From: Oerskovia flava
GTDB lineage: Bacteria > Actinomycetota > Actinomycetes > Actinomycetales > Cellulomonadaceae
Direction: 5' to 3'
Assembly (NCBI RefSeq): GCF_026163685.1
Contig: NZ_JAOXSR010000001.1
Coordinates: 868,001 to 932,000, forward strand
DNA length: 64,000 bases
Shown: positions 47,083 to 56,858 of the stretch, one piece after another
Position numbering within the stretch: the first letter of the stretch is position 1
Layout: each line of letters starts with the position of its first letter
Program-made: the position numbers and the translations under genes
Notes under the pieces: model-generated
What the model was told of the DNA's origin: nothing
What the model saw: only the letters and a program-made list of their open reading frames with translations
The model's database searches: none

Positions 47083-47951
47083 GCGGGTCCTCCGCGGCTC
47101 GTCCCGCGGGACCACGGCGCGACCAGGCGTCCGACGGCGCCGAGCGCGAGGAAGCCGATCATGGCGACCGCGCCGGACACGAGCGCGAAGCCCCACAGCC
47201 GGGCCGCGTTGAGCGAGTTCTGTGCGTTGATCATCGCGGGGCCGAGTCCCACGTCGACCTTGCCGAGGTACTCCCCGAGGATCGCCCCGAGGAACGCGGC
47301 CGGCACCGCGATCTGCAGGGCGGTGAGCACCTGGGGGAGCGCGGCGACGAGGCGCACCGTGCGCAGCTGCGTGAGGCGGGACCCCCCGAGGACCGCGACG
47401 ACGTCGAGCGTCGAGCGGTCCGCGGCCTTGAGACCGAGGAGGGCCCCGACGACCGTCGTGAAGAAGCAGCTCATCGCGGCGAGGAAGACGGCCGTGCCGG
47501 ACGGCTCGCCCGTGGGCGGCGGGCCGATGATGATGAGCACGAGCGGGCCGATCGCGACGATCGGGATGCAGTAGGTGATGATCGCGAGCTGCATGACCGC
47601 GCCCTCGAGGCGCGGCACGACCAGGACGAGGGTCGAGAGCACGAGCGCGAGCCCGTTGCCCCAGAGGAATCCCTGCGCCGCCTCGGCCAGCGTCACGGAC
47701 AGGTTGCGGGCGTACAGCTCCCAGCCGTCGAGCCCCCACTGGCGCACGACGTCCAGCGGTGTCGGGATGGCCTGGGCGTTGCCCGGACCGACGTCCGAGA
47801 ACACGGTCACCGCACCCAGCCACCACAGCGCGACGAGCCCGACGCCCCCTATGACGCCGACCACCCAGTGGGGCAGGCGGCGTCGGGCGCGCTCGGCGGA
47901 GGTGTCCGACGGCGGTGCTCCGGTGGGTGTCGGGGCGGTGGTCGTGCTCAT
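47079..47951 (-). CDS. ABC importer permease (NitT/TauT type), first
   Basis: A 290-aa permease with about six helices. Its coupling-loop motif is GGSRLTQLRTVRLVAALPQV, followed by PAAFLGAILGEYLGKVDVGL. With the other permease it forms a heterodimer, as in riboflavin (RibXY-like) or pyrimidine-precursor importers where two different permeases occur. The ATG lies 7 nt after the ATPase stop; the 3' end overlaps the second permease gene by 4 nt. Confidence 0.9.
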   Translation of the reverse strand: MSTTTAPTPTGAPPSDTSAERARRRLPHWVVGVIGGVGLVALWWLGAVTVFSDVGPGNAQAIPTPLDVVRQWGLDGWELYARNLSVTLAEAAQGFLWGNGLALVLSTLVLVVPRLEGAVMQLAIITYCIPIVAIGPLVLIIIGPPPTGEPSGTAVFLAAMSCFFTTVVGALLGLKAADRSTLDVVAVLGGSRLTQLRTVRLVAALPQVLTALQIAVPAAFLGAILGEYLGKVDVGLGPAMINAQNSLNAARLWGFALVSGAVAMIGFLALGAVGRLVAPWSRGTSRGGPA

Positions 47952-47958
47952 GGTCGCC

Positions 47959-48786
47959 TCACTCCCCGTGGCCGAAGAGCAGCTCGGACGCGCGGTCCAC
48001 GTACGCGTGGAACTCGGGCGTGCGCTGCATCTCGGGGGCGCGGGGGCGGGGCAGGTCGATCTCGAGGACCTCGCGCACACGCCCGGGGCGGGCGCTCATC
48101 ACGGCGACCTGGTCGGACAGGAAGATCGCCTCGGAGATGCCGTGGGTCACCAGGAGCGTGGTCGCGGGCTTCTCCGTCCAGATCCGCAGGAGCTCGAGGT
48201 TGAGCCGCTGGCGGGTCATGTCGTCGAGGGCGCCGAACGGTTCGTCGAGGAGCAGCACGGACGGCCGCAGGATGAGCGAGCGCGCGATGGAGACGCGCTG
48301 GCGCATGCCGCCGGAGAGCTGCGCGGGCTTCGCCTTCTCGAACCCCTCCAGGCCGACGAGCGCGATCATCTCCTGCACCGCGGCGTCGTCCACCCGCAGC
48401 CCGGCGACCTCGAACGGCAGCCGGACGTTCGCGACCACGCTGCGCCACGGGAGCAGCGCGGAGTCCTGGAACGCGATGCCGAGCGCGTGCTCCGTGCGCA
48501 GCCGGGTCGGTGACTGCCCGTCGACGCTCACCGTGCCCGTGGTGGCGTCCTCGAGACCCGCGAGGATCCGCAGGATGGTGGACTTGCCGCAGCCCGAGGG
48601 GCCGAGGAGGGACAGGAAGCTGCCGCGCTCGGTGTGCAGGTCGGTGTCCTGCAGGGCCGTGACGCTGCGCCGGCCCATCCGGAAGACCTTGCTGAGCCCG
48701 GAGATCTGCACGCCGGTGCCGGAGGATCGCTCCCCGGCACCGGCGGTGGGGGTGTCGACCTCGGGGTCGACGGTCGGCCGGGACAT
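47959..48786 (-). CDS. ABC importer ATPase (NitT/TauT type)
   Basis: A 275-aa ATPase. Walker A is [10 protein letters not shown], the signature [16 protein letters not shown], Walker [12 protein letters not shown], and the H-loop [28 protein letters not shown] is the Q-loop of the nitrate/taurine/sulfonate group. The ATG shares one base with the stop of the binding-protein gene (TGATG). A 28-residue acidic N-terminal extension is present. Order is binding protein, ATPase, permease, permease. Confidence 0.93.
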   Translation of the reverse strand: MSRPTVDPEVDTPTAGAGERSSGTGVQISGLSKVFRMGRRSVTALQDTDLHTERGSFLSLLGPSGCGKSTILRILAGLEDATTGTVSVDGQSPTRLRTEHALGIAFQDSALLPWRSVVANVRLPFEVAGLRVDDAAVQEMIALVGLEGFEKAKPAQLSGGMRQRVSIARSLILRPSVLLLDEPFGALDDMTRQRLNLELLRIWTEKPATTLLVTHGISEAIFLSDQVAVMSARPGRVREVLEIDLPRPRAPEMQRTPEFHAYVDRASELLFGHGE

Positions 48787-49865
48787 CAGCCCTCGTAGTC
48801 CAGCAGCTCGGGGTTCTCCTCGTAGACCTCGGCGAGCAACGACATGTCGAACAGGTCGGCCGCCTCGAGCTCGAGGCCTGCGCCCGCGAGGCTCTCGAGG
48901 GTCTGTGCCTGCAGCTCCTCGGAGATCGTGAACAGGCCGTTGGCCGCGGTCTCCTCGGAGACGACGAGCAGGGTGTTCTGCGCCTCGGCCGACGCGATCT
49001 CGGTCGCCTCGTCGAGGCCCAGGTCCGCGCCGTAGTTCTCGAGCGAGAGCTGCACGGCCCCGGCGGGGTCGGCGAGCGCGTCGGTCCACCCACGGATCTC
49101 GGCGACCAGGAAGTCCTTGAGCTTGTCCCGGTCCTCGGCGATGGACTCGTCGGTCACGGTGAAGGTCTCGGCGACGAACGGCAGCCCGTTGTCCGCGAAG
49201 GGCAGGTTCGTCACCGCGAAGCCCTCGGCCTCGACGATGATCGACTCGTTCGTCAGGTAGGCGACGTAGCCGTCGACCTCGCCGTTCGTCAGGACGGAGG
49301 CGTCGTACTGCACCGGCACGACCGTCACGTCGTCCGGGCTGATGCCGTTCGCGGACAGCAGCGCGCTGAACAGCGCGGTGTTCGAGTCCTGCACGCCGAT
49401 GCGCTTGCCCACGAGGTCGTCGGCGGTCGCGATGTCACCGCCGTCGGTGAGCGACAGGATGGTGAACGGGTTCTTCTGGAACGTGGTGCCGATGATCTTG
49501 ACGGGCGCGTCCTCGTTCGCGATCGCGGTGCCCGCGGACACGGCGTCGCTGAGGGCGACGAAGGCCTGCCCGGAGACGAGCTCCGCGATGCCGGTGCTCG
49601 GTCCGGCGACGAGGTTGACGCTCGAGAAGCCCGCCTCCTCGAAGTAGCCCCGGTCGTCGGCGTAGTACTCGCCGATGAACTCCGCGTTCTTGATCCAGGA
49701 GAGCTGGACGGAGATCTCGCCGTGGTCCGCGTCGTCGCCCTCGCCGCCGCCCGTCCCGTCCGACCCGCTCGAGCAGGCGGCCAGCGTGAGCGCGACCCCC
49801 GCGGCGAGGGTGGCGCGCACCGCTGTGCGCAGCCGACGACGGCGTGGGGAGGGGGGAATGGTCAT
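48786..49865 (-). CDS. NMT1/THI5-like substrate-binding lipoprotein
   Basis: A 359-aa lipoprotein. An Arg-rich start, hydrophobic core and lipobox (LTLAAC, Cys about residue 31) make a type II signal peptide; a Gly/Asp-rich linker follows. The mature part is an NMT1/THI5-like domain: [23 protein letters not shown] split over residues ~53-75, [18 protein letters not shown] and [17 protein letters not shown]. Related proteins bind hydroxymethylpyrimidine precursors, riboflavin, nitrate or sulfonates. WIKNAEF-GEYYA matches the pyrimidine-precursor/riboflavin type better than the nitrate type. It is the first gene of the four-gene operon. Confidence 0.88.
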   Translation of the reverse strand: MTIPPSPRRRRLRTAVRATLAAGVALTLAACSSGSDGTGGGEGDDADHGEISVQLSWIKNAEFIGEYYADDRGYFEEAGFSSVNLVAGPSTGIAELVSGQAFVALSDAVSAGTAIANEDAPVKIIGTTFQKNPFTILSLTDGGDIATADDLVGKRIGVQDSNTALFSALLSANGISPDDVTVVPVQYDASVLTNGEVDGYVAYLTNESIIVEAEGFAVTNLPFADNGLPFVAETFTVTDESIAEDRDKLKDFLVAEIRGWTDALADPAGAVQLSLENYGADLGLDEATEIASAEAQNTLLVVSEETAANGLFTISEELQAQTLESLAGAGLELEAADLFDMSLLAEVYEENPELLDYEG

Positions 49866-49947
49866 GGAGGCGCTCCGCTCGTGACGACGAGGACCCGGTG
49901 GTCCGCGACCCGGCACGTGCCGGGAACTCGGAGCCTAGGGACACGAC

Positions 49948-49986
49948 GTTTCGGCCAGGGGAGCGGTGTCGTTTCGCGGCCGTTAC
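49948..49986 (-). promoter_or_regulatory. GlnR-like box before the NMT1-type ABC operon
   Basis: Read on the minus strand, GTAAC-N6-GAAAC (49986-49971) matches one half of the actinobacterial GlnR consensus GTNAC-N6-GAAAC. A second GAAAC lies at 49952-49948, one nt off the ideal spacing, and its partner is poor (GCTCC). It is 83-121 nt before the ATG. The 240-nt gap around it holds no gene. Confidence 0.35.
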
Positions 49987-50043
49987 CGGTGGTGGGAGGC
50001 GGTTTCCGGGCGGTGTCGCACCGGTCACGATCGGGCACGCGGG

Positions 50044-50071
50044 GGGGCGGGACCCGGACGGGTCCCGCCCC
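50044..50071 (-). terminator. Terminator after fumC
   Basis: GGGGCGGGACCC (50044-50055) pairs perfectly with GGGTCCCGCCCC (50060-50071) around GGAC. It lies 35 nt after the fumC stop on the minus strand. Confidence 0.85.
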
Positions 50072-50105
50072 TCGCCGACGTCCGCCTGTCGTCAGGCTGC
50101 CGGTG

Positions 50106-51551
50106 TCAGGCCTGCGGCGGGCGCGTCATCGACAGCACGTCGAGGGCGTCGTCGAGCTGGGCCTCCGTGACCTCGCCGCGCTCGACGTAGCCGAGGTCGA
50201 CCACGGCCTCGCGCACCGTGACGCCCTGCGCGACGGAGTGCTTGGCCACCTTGGCGGCCGCCTCGTAGCCGATGACCCGGTTGAGCGGGGTGACGATCGA
50301 CGGGGAGGACTCCGCGAGCGCACGCGCACGCTCGACGTTCGCCGTGATGCCCGCGACCGTCTTGTCGGCGAGCACGACCGAGGCGTTGGACAGCAGGCGC
50401 ACGGACTCGAGCACACCGAGCGCGATGACGGGGATCTGGACGTTGAGCTCGAACGAGCCGCTCGCCCCGGCCCAGGCGACGGTGGCGTCGTTGCCGATCA
50501 CCCGGGCAGCGACCATGAGCACGGCCTCGGGGATGACGGGGTTGACCTTGCCCGGCATGATCGAGGAGCCGGGCTGCAGGTCGGGGATGAAGATCTCGCC
50601 GAGCCCCGTGTTGGGGCCCGACCCCATCCAGCGCAGGTCGTTGCAGATCTTCGTGATCGACACCGCGACGGTCCGCAGCGCGCCGGACAGCTCGACGAGC
50701 CCGTCGCGCGAGCTCTGCGCCTCGAAGTGGTCGCGGGCCTCGGTGAGCGGCAGGCCCGTGTCCTCGACGAGCAGCGCGATGACCCGCTGGGGGAAGCCGG
50801 CGGGCGTGTTGATCCCGGTGCCGACGGCCGTGCCGCCGAGGGGCACCTCGGCGGCACGCGGCAGCGCCGTGGTCAGCCGCTCGATCCCGTAGCGGATCGC
50901 GGCGGCGTAGCCGCCGAACTCCTGGCCCAGCGTCACGGGGGTCGCGTCCATGAGGTGCGTGCGGCCGGACTTCACGACCGTCGCGAACTCGGCGGCCTTG
51001 GCCTCCAGCGCCTCGGCGAGGTGCGTGAGCGCCGGCACGAGGTCGTGCACGACACCGGCCGTCGCGGCCAGGTGCACCGACGTCGGGAACACGTCGTTCG
51101 ACGACTGCGAGGCGTTGACGTGGTCGTTGGGGTGCACGTCGCGGCCGAGGGAGCGCGTGGCGAGCGTCGCGAGCACCTCGTTGGTGTTCATGTTCGACGA
51201 CGTCCCGGACCCCGTCTGGAAGATATCGACCGGGAAGTGCTCGTCGTGGGCGCCCGCGGCGACCTCGTCCGCGGCGGCGACGATCGCGGCGGCGACGTCC
51301 TCGTCGAGGACACCGAGCTCGGCGTTGGCGCGGGCGGCGGCCTTCTTCACCCGGGCGAGCGCCTCGATGTGCCCGCGCTCGAGCGTGGTGCCCGAGATGG
51401 GGAAGTTCTCCACCGCGCGCTGCGTCTGCGCGCGGTAGAGGGCGGCCGCGGGGACGCGGACCTCACCCATGGTGTCGTGCTCGATGCGGTACTCGGGGCT
51501 CGCCGCGGCGTCGGTGCCGGCAGGGACGTCAGGGGTAGCAGCAGAAGTCAT
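50106..51551 (-). CDS. fumC: Fumarate hydratase class II
   Basis: A 481-aa class II fumarase, interconverting fumarate and malate in the TCA cycle. Signatures are [50 protein letters not shown] and the fumarase/aspartase loop [24 protein letters not shown] marks the start of the fold. The ATG at 51551 gives a 20-residue Ala/Asp-rich leader. It stands alone with its own terminator, 45 nt after the carbonic anhydrase stop on the same strand, so the two may share a transcript. Confidence 0.97.
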   Translation of the reverse strand: MTSAATPDVPAGTDAAASPEYRIEHDTMGEVRVPAAALYRAQTQRAVENFPISGTTLERGHIEALARVKKAAARANAELGVLDEDVAAAIVAAADEVAAGAHDEHFPVDIFQTGSGTSSNMNTNEVLATLATRSLGRDVHPNDHVNASQSSNDVFPTSVHLAATAGVVHDLVPALTHLAEALEAKAAEFATVVKSGRTHLMDATPVTLGQEFGGYAAAIRYGIERLTTALPRAAEVPLGGTAVGTGINTPAGFPQRVIALLVEDTGLPLTEARDHFEAQSSRDGLVELSGALRTVAVSITKICNDLRWMGSGPNTGLGEIFIPDLQPGSSIMPGKVNPVIPEAVLMVAARVIGNDATVAWAGASGSFELNVQIPVIALGVLESVRLLSNASVVLADKTVAGITANVERARALAESSPSIVTPLNRVIGYEAAAKVAKHSVAQGVTVREAVVDLGYVERGEVTEAQLDDALDVLSMTRPPQA

Positions 51552-51596
51552 GGCCCTATGGTGCCGCACCCGGCGGGCCGACCTCGACCCCGGATC

Positions 51597-52271
51597 TCAC
51601 CCGGCCGCGACGGCCGGCGCGTGCTCCGGGAGGTCGCCGACGTCGCCGACGACGTCCACCAGCCGGGCCTGCCCGTCCGCGAGCGCGTACTCGACGCCGA
51701 CGATCGCGCAGCGCCCCTCGGCGACCGCCTCGGCGACGCCGGCGGAGTACGAGTGCAGCATGTCGACCGTGTGCCGTACGTGCTCGCGCCGCAGCACGTC
51801 CGGGTCGAGCGACGTCAGGCCGCCCCCGTTGGCGCTCGTGATGTTGACGATCGAGGGGATGACGCGGTCCACGACGGCCCGGACGAACCCGGCCGCCTGC
51901 TCGCCGGTGGTGAGGGTGTGGACCGCCGCCCCGACGGCGCCGCAGCTGTCGTGACCCAGCACGACGACGAGCGGTGCGCCCAGGACCTGCACGCCGTACT
52001 CGATGGAGCCGATGACGGTCGTGTCCAGCACGTGCCCGGCGGTGCGCACCACGAACACGTCGCCGAGGCCCTGGTCGAAGATGATCTCGGCGGCGACGCG
52101 GGAGTCCGAGCAGCCGAAGACGACGGTGTGCGGGTGCTGCGCGACGCTGAGCTCGCGCCGGTGGTCGGCTCCCTGGGACGGGTGCTCCGGCGCGCCGGAG
52201 ACGAAGCGGGTGTTGCCGTCGCGCAGGGCCGCCCAGGCCTCGGCGGGCGTCGAAGGTCGTGTCGGTGCCAT
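51597..52271 (-). CDS. Beta-class carbonic anhydrase
   Basis: A 224-aa enzyme hydrating CO2 to bicarbonate. The zinc ligands are C54 in GCSDSR, H107 and C110 in GHDSCGAV, and the Asp-Arg dyad is in CSDSR. VVRTAGHV and IGSIEYGVQVLGAPL are typical. The bicarbonate supplies carboxylases feeding the TCA and acetyl-CoA reactions. ATG at 52271 has a weak ribosome site; a GTG 18 nt upstream is possible. It lies upstream of fumC and is divergent from the sugar ABC operon. Confidence 0.95.
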   Translation of the reverse strand: MAPTRPSTPAEAWAALRDGNTRFVSGAPEHPSQGADHRRELSVAQHPHTVVFGCSDSRVAAEIIFDQGLGDVFVVRTAGHVLDTTVIGSIEYGVQVLGAPLVVVLGHDSCGAVGAAVHTLTTGEQAAGFVRAVVDRVIPSIVNITSANGGGLTSLDPDVLRREHVRHTVDMLHSYSAGVAEAVAEGRCAIVGVEYALADGQARLVDVVGDVGDLPEHAPAVAAG

Positions 52272-52413
52272 GACCACATCTTCGCGCACCTCGGCGGGTG
52301 TCGTGCACCCCGTTCACCTGGCGGGCGGGCCGTGCCGGGTGTAGCCATGGAGATGGCACGAGGTCGTCCGGACGAGCACCGGGCGGCGCCTGGACCTCGA
52401 CGAAGGAGCCCGA

Positions 52414-53706
52414 GTGCGCAGACGCACCAGACCCCTCGCGGTCCTGCTCGCGATCGGGGTCGCCGCACCGCTGGCGGCGTGCGCGACCGGCGAGTCAGGT
52501 CCGCCCGTCCTCACGTGGTACATCAACCCGGACAACGGCGGTCAGGCCGAGATCGCGGCGTCGTGCACCGAGGAGGCGGACGGCGAGTACCGCATCGAGA
52601 CGTCGCTGCTGCCCCGTGACGCCGCCGCCCAGCGCGAGCAGCTCGTGCGCCGGCTCGCGGCCAACGACGGGTCGATCGACCTCATGAGCCTCGACCCGCC
52701 GTTCATCCCGGAGTTCTCCGGAGCCGGCTTCCTCGCCGACGTCCCGGACGACGTCGCCGACGAGACGACGCAGGACGTCGTCCAGGGCGCGATCGACGCG
52801 TCGACCTGGAAGGACGAGCTCGTCGCGATCCCGTTCTGGGCCAACACGCAGGTGCTCTGGTACCGGGAGTCGGTCGCGGAGGCCGCCGGGCTGGACATGA
52901 GCGAACCGGTGACGTGGGACGAGATCATCGAGGCGTCGGACGACCAGGACACCGTGCTCGCCGTGCAGGGTGCGCGCGCCGAGTCGCTGACGGTGTGGAT
53001 CAACGCGCTCGTCGCGTCCGCGGGCGGCGAGATCATCACGGACCCGGAGGCACCGGCGGACGAGCTCGAGCTGGGCCTCGCGACCGACGCCGGCCGGGAG
53101 GCCGCGCGGATCGTCGGGGAGATCGGTGGTTCCGGGGTCGGTGGGCCGGGGCTGCCGAACGCCGACGAGTCCGCGTCCCTGACGGTGTTCCAGGGGGACA
53201 GGGGGGGCTTTATGGTCAACTGGCCGTTCGTGTGGTCCTCGACCGTCGGCGCCGTGGACGCCGGGTCGTTGGACGAGGAGCTGCTGGACGACATCGGCTG
53301 GGCCCCCTACCCGCAGGTCGTCGAGGGCGAGGACGCCCGGCCGCCGTACGGCGGGATCAGCATCGGGGTGGGGGCGTTCAGCGCGCACACCGACCTCGCG
53401 TACGAGGCCGTCCGGTGCATCGTGAGCCCGGAGAACCAGGCCGAGTACTTCGTCACCAACGGCAACCCCGCGGCGAGCACCGAGGCGTACGAGGACCCGG
53501 ACGTCCAGGAGGCGTACCCCATGTACGAGCTCATCCGGGACTCGCTCGAGCAGGCGGCCCCGCGCCCCCAGACCCTGTACTACAACGAGGTCTCGACGGG
53601 GCTGCAGCAGACCTGGCACCCGCCGGCACAGGTCGACCCCGACAGCACGCCGGAGACCTCTACCGACTTCATCGTCGCCGTCCTGCGAGGGGAGCGACTG
53701 CTGTGA
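52414..53706 (+). CDS. Sugar-binding lipoprotein of an LpqY-like ABC importer
   Basis: A 430-aa lipoprotein: Arg-rich start, hydrophobic core, lipobox (LAAC, Cys about residue 23). The mature protein is a family 1 extracellular solute-binding domain beginning VLTWYINPDNGGQAEIA, like the LpqY trehalose-binding group, with AIPFWANTQVLWYRES, VTWDEIIEA and PPYGGISIGVGAFS as ligand-pocket segments. LpqY-SugABC recycles trehalose in mycobacteria; here the same gene order (binding protein, two permeases, ATPase) is present. Trehalose is a fair but unproven guess. The GTG follows GAAGGAG; its stop overlaps the first permease start (GTGA). Confidence 0.85.
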   Translation: MRRRTRPLAVLLAIGVAAPLAACATGESGPPVLTWYINPDNGGQAEIAASCTEEADGEYRIETSLLPRDAAAQREQLVRRLAANDGSIDLMSLDPPFIPEFSGAGFLADVPDDVADETTQDVVQGAIDASTWKDELVAIPFWANTQVLWYRESVAEAAGLDMSEPVTWDEIIEASDDQDTVLAVQGARAESLTVWINALVASAGGEIITDPEAPADELELGLATDAGREAARIVGEIGGSGVGGPGLPNADESASLTVFQGDRGGFMVNWPFVWSSTVGAVDAGSLDEELLDDIGWAPYPQVVEGEDARPPYGGISIGVGAFSAHTDLAYEAVRCIVSPENQAEYFVTNGNPAASTEAYEDPDVQEAYPMYELIRDSLEQAAPRPQTLYYNEVSTGLQQTWHPPAQVDPDSTPETSTDFIVAVLRGERLL

Positions 53707-54671
53707 GCACCACGATCCCCGGCGCCGCGCGCGACGCCGAGACCGGCGACGAGCCGACCGCGCGCGCCGCACGGTCGGACCGGACCCGCTCCGAGGCGCG
53801 CCTCGGCTGGTACCTCGCCGGTCCCGCTTTCGTCGTCATGCTGGCCGTCACGCTGTACCCGATCCTGCAGGCCTTCTACGACTCGTTGTTCAACTACAAG
53901 CTCACGGCGCCCGACGACCGGGCGTTCGTCGGGCTCGGGAACTACGCCGTCATCCTCACCGACCCCGTCTGGTGGCGGGACTTCGGCGTGACGTTCTTCA
54001 TCATGGTCGTCTCGGTGCTCGTCGAGCTCGTCCTGGGCTTCGCGCTCGCGCTCGTCATGCACCGCGCGATCAAGCGTCTGCGGGGGCTGCTGCGCACCGC
54101 GATCCTCGTGCCGTACGGCATCATCACGGTGGTCTCGGCGTTCGCGTGGTTCTACGCGTTCGACATCACCTCCGGGTTCGTCAACCACTGGTTCGACTGG
54201 GTCCCCGGGATCAGCCCGGACCTCAACTGGTTCGCCAGCCAGGGCACGAGCCTGTTCGTCATCATCGCCTCCGAGGTGTGGAAGACGACGCCGTTCATCT
54301 CGCTCCTCCTGCTCGCCGGCCTCGCGCAGGTGCCCGGGGAGCTCGAGGAGGCCGCGAAGGTCGACGGGGCCACCGCCTGGCAGCGCTTCACGCGGGTGAT
54401 CGTGCCGAACATGAAGGCCGCCATCATGGTCGCCGTGCTGTTCCGGGCGCTCGACGCCTTCCGGATCTTCGACAACGTCTTCATCATGACCAACGGCGCG
54501 AACAACACCGAGGTGCTCTCGCTCCTGGCCTACCGCACCTCCATCGGACAGCTGCAGATCGGGATGGGGTCGGCCATCTCCGTCCTGCTCTTCCTGTGCG
54601 TGATCGCCCTCTGCTTCGTCGCGATCAAGCTCTTCAAGGTCGATCTCGCCGGCGCGAGAGGGGAGAAGTGA
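53703..54671 (+). CDS. Sugar ABC permease (SugA-like)
   Basis: A 322-aa permease of the MalF type with six helices after a 35-residue polar N-terminus. The EAA loop is LEEAAKVDGATAWQRFTRVI. WYLAGPAFVVMLAVTLYPIL is helix 1. The GTG overlaps the binding-protein stop and its TGA overlaps the next ATG, so the operon is translationally chained. Confidence 0.92.
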   Translation: MSTTIPGAARDAETGDEPTARAARSDRTRSEARLGWYLAGPAFVVMLAVTLYPILQAFYDSLFNYKLTAPDDRAFVGLGNYAVILTDPVWWRDFGVTFFIMVVSVLVELVLGFALALVMHRAIKRLRGLLRTAILVPYGIITVVSAFAWFYAFDITSGFVNHWFDWVPGISPDLNWFASQGTSLFVIIASEVWKTTPFISLLLLAGLAQVPGELEEAAKVDGATAWQRFTRVIVPNMKAAIMVAVLFRALDAFRIFDNVFIMTNGANNTEVLSLLAYRTSIGQLQIGMGSAISVLLFLCVIALCFVAIKLFKVDLAGARGEK

Positions 54672-55522
54672 TGGGGAGCGTGCTCACGACCCGAGCCCGC
54701 GTCGTGTGGGGCGTCATCACGGTCGTCGTGCTCGTGGGGGCGCTGTTCCCCGTGGCGTCGATCTTCATGACGAGCTTCAAGGCGTCCGCCGACATCAACT
54801 CGGGCACCTTCCTGCCGCCGCGATGGAGCACGGAGAACTACGAGCAGATCCTCGCGCCGAGCGGCTCGGCGCAGGACCTCTTCCTCTCCGCGCTGCGCAA
54901 CTCCGTCGGGATCTCGCTCATCGCGACCGGGATCGCGGTCGTCCTCGCGACGCTGTGCGCATACGCCATCGCCCGCCTCGACTTCCCCGGCAAACGCCTC
55001 ATCCTCACCACGGCGCTGGGCGTCTCGATCTTCCCGGTCGTCTCGATCGTCACGCCGCTGTTCAACCTGTGGCGCAGCATCGGCCTGTACGACACCTGGC
55101 CGGGGCTGATCATCCCGTACCTGTCGCTCACGCTCCCGATCTCCATCTGGACGCTCGCCGCGTTCTTCCGGCAGATCCCCTGGGAGCTCGAGCAGGCGGC
55201 GCAGGTGGACGGCGCCACACCGTGGCAGGCGTTCCGCAAGGCGATCGTCCCGCTGGCCGCGCCCGGTGTCTTCACGACGGCGCTCATCGCGTTCTTCATC
55301 GCGTGGAACGACTTCGTGTACGGCATCTCCCTGACCTCGACGAGCGCGGCCCGCCCGGTCCCCGCGGCGCTCGCGTTCTTCACCGGCGAGTCGTTCTTCG
55401 AGGAGCCGACGGGCGCGATCTCCGCCGCGGCGATCGTCGTCACCATCCCCGTGGTCGTGCTCGTGGTGCTCTTCCAGCGCCAGATCGTTGCCGGCCTGAC
55501 CCAGGGCGCGGTGAAGGGATGA
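54671..55522 (+). CDS. Sugar ABC permease (SugB-like)
   Basis: A 283-aa permease of the MalG type with six helices. The EAA loop is LEQAAQVDGATPWQAFRKAI, and AIARLDFPGKRLILTTALGV precedes it. The ATG has GGGAGA upstream and shares a base with the stop of the first permease gene (TGATG). It pairs with the SugA-like subunit to form the channel. Confidence 0.92.
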   Translation: MGSVLTTRARVVWGVITVVVLVGALFPVASIFMTSFKASADINSGTFLPPRWSTENYEQILAPSGSAQDLFLSALRNSVGISLIATGIAVVLATLCAYAIARLDFPGKRLILTTALGVSIFPVVSIVTPLFNLWRSIGLYDTWPGLIIPYLSLTLPISIWTLAAFFRQIPWELEQAAQVDGATPWQAFRKAIVPLAAPGVFTTALIAFFIAWNDFVYGISLTSTSAARPVPAALAFFTGESFFEEPTGAISAAAIVVTIPVVVLVVLFQRQIVAGLTQGAVKG

Positions 55523-55568
55523 GCGCGGCACCTGCACCCACCGATCCAGTCGTTCGAGGAGAGAGCTG

Positions 55569-56822
55569 ATGGCGTCGATCACCCTCAAGGACATCGTCAA
55601 GAAGTACGGGGACGGCTTCCCCGCCGTCAACGGCGTCAGCATCGACATCGGGGACGGCGAGTTCGTCATCCTCGTCGGACCGTCCGGCTGCGGAAAGTCG
55701 ACCCTGCTGCGGATGATCGTCGGGCTCGAGGACATCACCTCGGGCGAGCTCGAGATCGACGGTGCCCGGGTCAACGAGAAGGCGCCGAGGGACCGTGACC
55801 TCGCGATGGTGTTTCAGAACTACGCCCTGTACCCGCACCTGACGGTGGGGGAGAACATCGCCTTCCCGCTGCGGTTGACGAAGGGCAAGTTCACCGAGGA
55901 GGAGATCCGCGAGAAGATCGAGCACGCGGCGGACCTGCTCGAGCTGCGCGAGCATCTCGACCGCAAGCCGGCGAACCTCTCGGGCGGGCAGCGCCAGCGG
56001 GTCGCGATGGGCCGCGCGATCGTCCGGGACGCCAAGGCCTTCCTCTTCGACGAACCGTTGTCGAACCTCGACGCGAAGCTGCGCGGGCAGATGCGCACCG
56101 AGATCGCACGGCTCCAGCGGCGGCTCGCGACGACGACGGTCTATGTCACGCACGACCAGACCGAAGCGATGACCCTCGGTGACCGTGTCGCGGTGCTGCG
56201 CAAGGGCGAGCTGCAGCAGATCGCGAGCCCGCGGGCGCTCTACGAGCAGCCGGTGAACCTCTTCGTCGCGGGGTTCATCGGGTCTCCGCCGATGAACTTC
56301 CTGCCCGGGCAGGTTGCCGACGGGGCGATCACGCTGCCCTTCGGCACGTTCGAGCTGACGGACCGACTCCGCGACGCGATCGGCGACCGCGAGCTCGTCA
56401 TCGCCGGGCTGCGACCCGAGCACTTCGAGGACGCCCGGCTCGTCGACCCGACCAAGAAGGACCGCGGTCAGACCTTCGAGGCGTCGATCGACGTCACGGA
56501 GTGGCTCGGGGCCGAGCTCTACGCCTACGTTCCGTTCGAGACCCACGACTCGGTGGCGAGCAAGCTCGAGGAGCTCGACCGCGAGCTCGACGGCGAGGGG
56601 ATGCGGACGCAGTTCGTCGTCGCGCTCGACGCCGCCTCGCGGGTGCGGGACGGCGACGAGACGACGCTGTGGTTCGACCCGGACGCGATGATGGTCTTCG
56701 ACCCCGAGTCGAGCGAGAACCTCACGCGCGACGACGAGACGGCCGAGCGTCTCGACCGCGAGAACGAGGAGGACCGTCGGGCATCGCTCGAACGGGCGTC
56801 GGCGCGCGCCGCGAAGGCCTGA
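55569..56822 (+). CDS. ugpC: Sugar ABC ATPase (UgpC/MsmX/SugC family)
   Basis: A 417-aa ATPase. Walker [12 protein letters not shown] (about residue 38), Q-loop FQNYALYP, signature LSGGQRQRVAMGRAIV, Walker B FLFDEPLSNLDAKLR and H-loop VYVTHDQTEAMTLGD are all intact. The C-terminal TOBE/regulatory domain (from about 240) begins GFIGSPPMNFLPG. A further 45-residue acidic/Arg-rich tail is extra. This family member is often shared among several sugar importers; here it follows its permeases after 46 nt with its own GAGGAGAG site. Closest functional match: mycobacterial SugC. Confidence 0.94.
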   Translation: MASITLKDIVKKYGDGFPAVNGVSIDIGDGEFVILVGPSGCGKSTLLRMIVGLEDITSGELEIDGARVNEKAPRDRDLAMVFQNYALYPHLTVGENIAFPLRLTKGKFTEEEIREKIEHAADLLELREHLDRKPANLSGGQRQRVAMGRAIVRDAKAFLFDEPLSNLDAKLRGQMRTEIARLQRRLATTTVYVTHDQTEAMTLGDRVAVLRKGELQQIASPRALYEQPVNLFVAGFIGSPPMNFLPGQVADGAITLPFGTFELTDRLRDAIGDRELVIAGLRPEHFEDARLVDPTKKDRGQTFEASIDVTEWLGAELYAYVPFETHDSVASKLEELDRELDGEGMRTQFVVALDAASRVRDGDETTLWFDPDAMMVFDPESSENLTRDDETAERLDRENEEDRRASLERASARAAKA

Positions 56823-56858
56823 GGGGACGCGCGCCGCGCACCGGGGGGAGCCGTGGGC

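Noticed and set aside
49866-50105. TPP or FMN riboswitch before the NMT1-type importer
   Set aside because: I could not find the conserved TPP (CTGAGA) or FMN core in the minus-strand leader.
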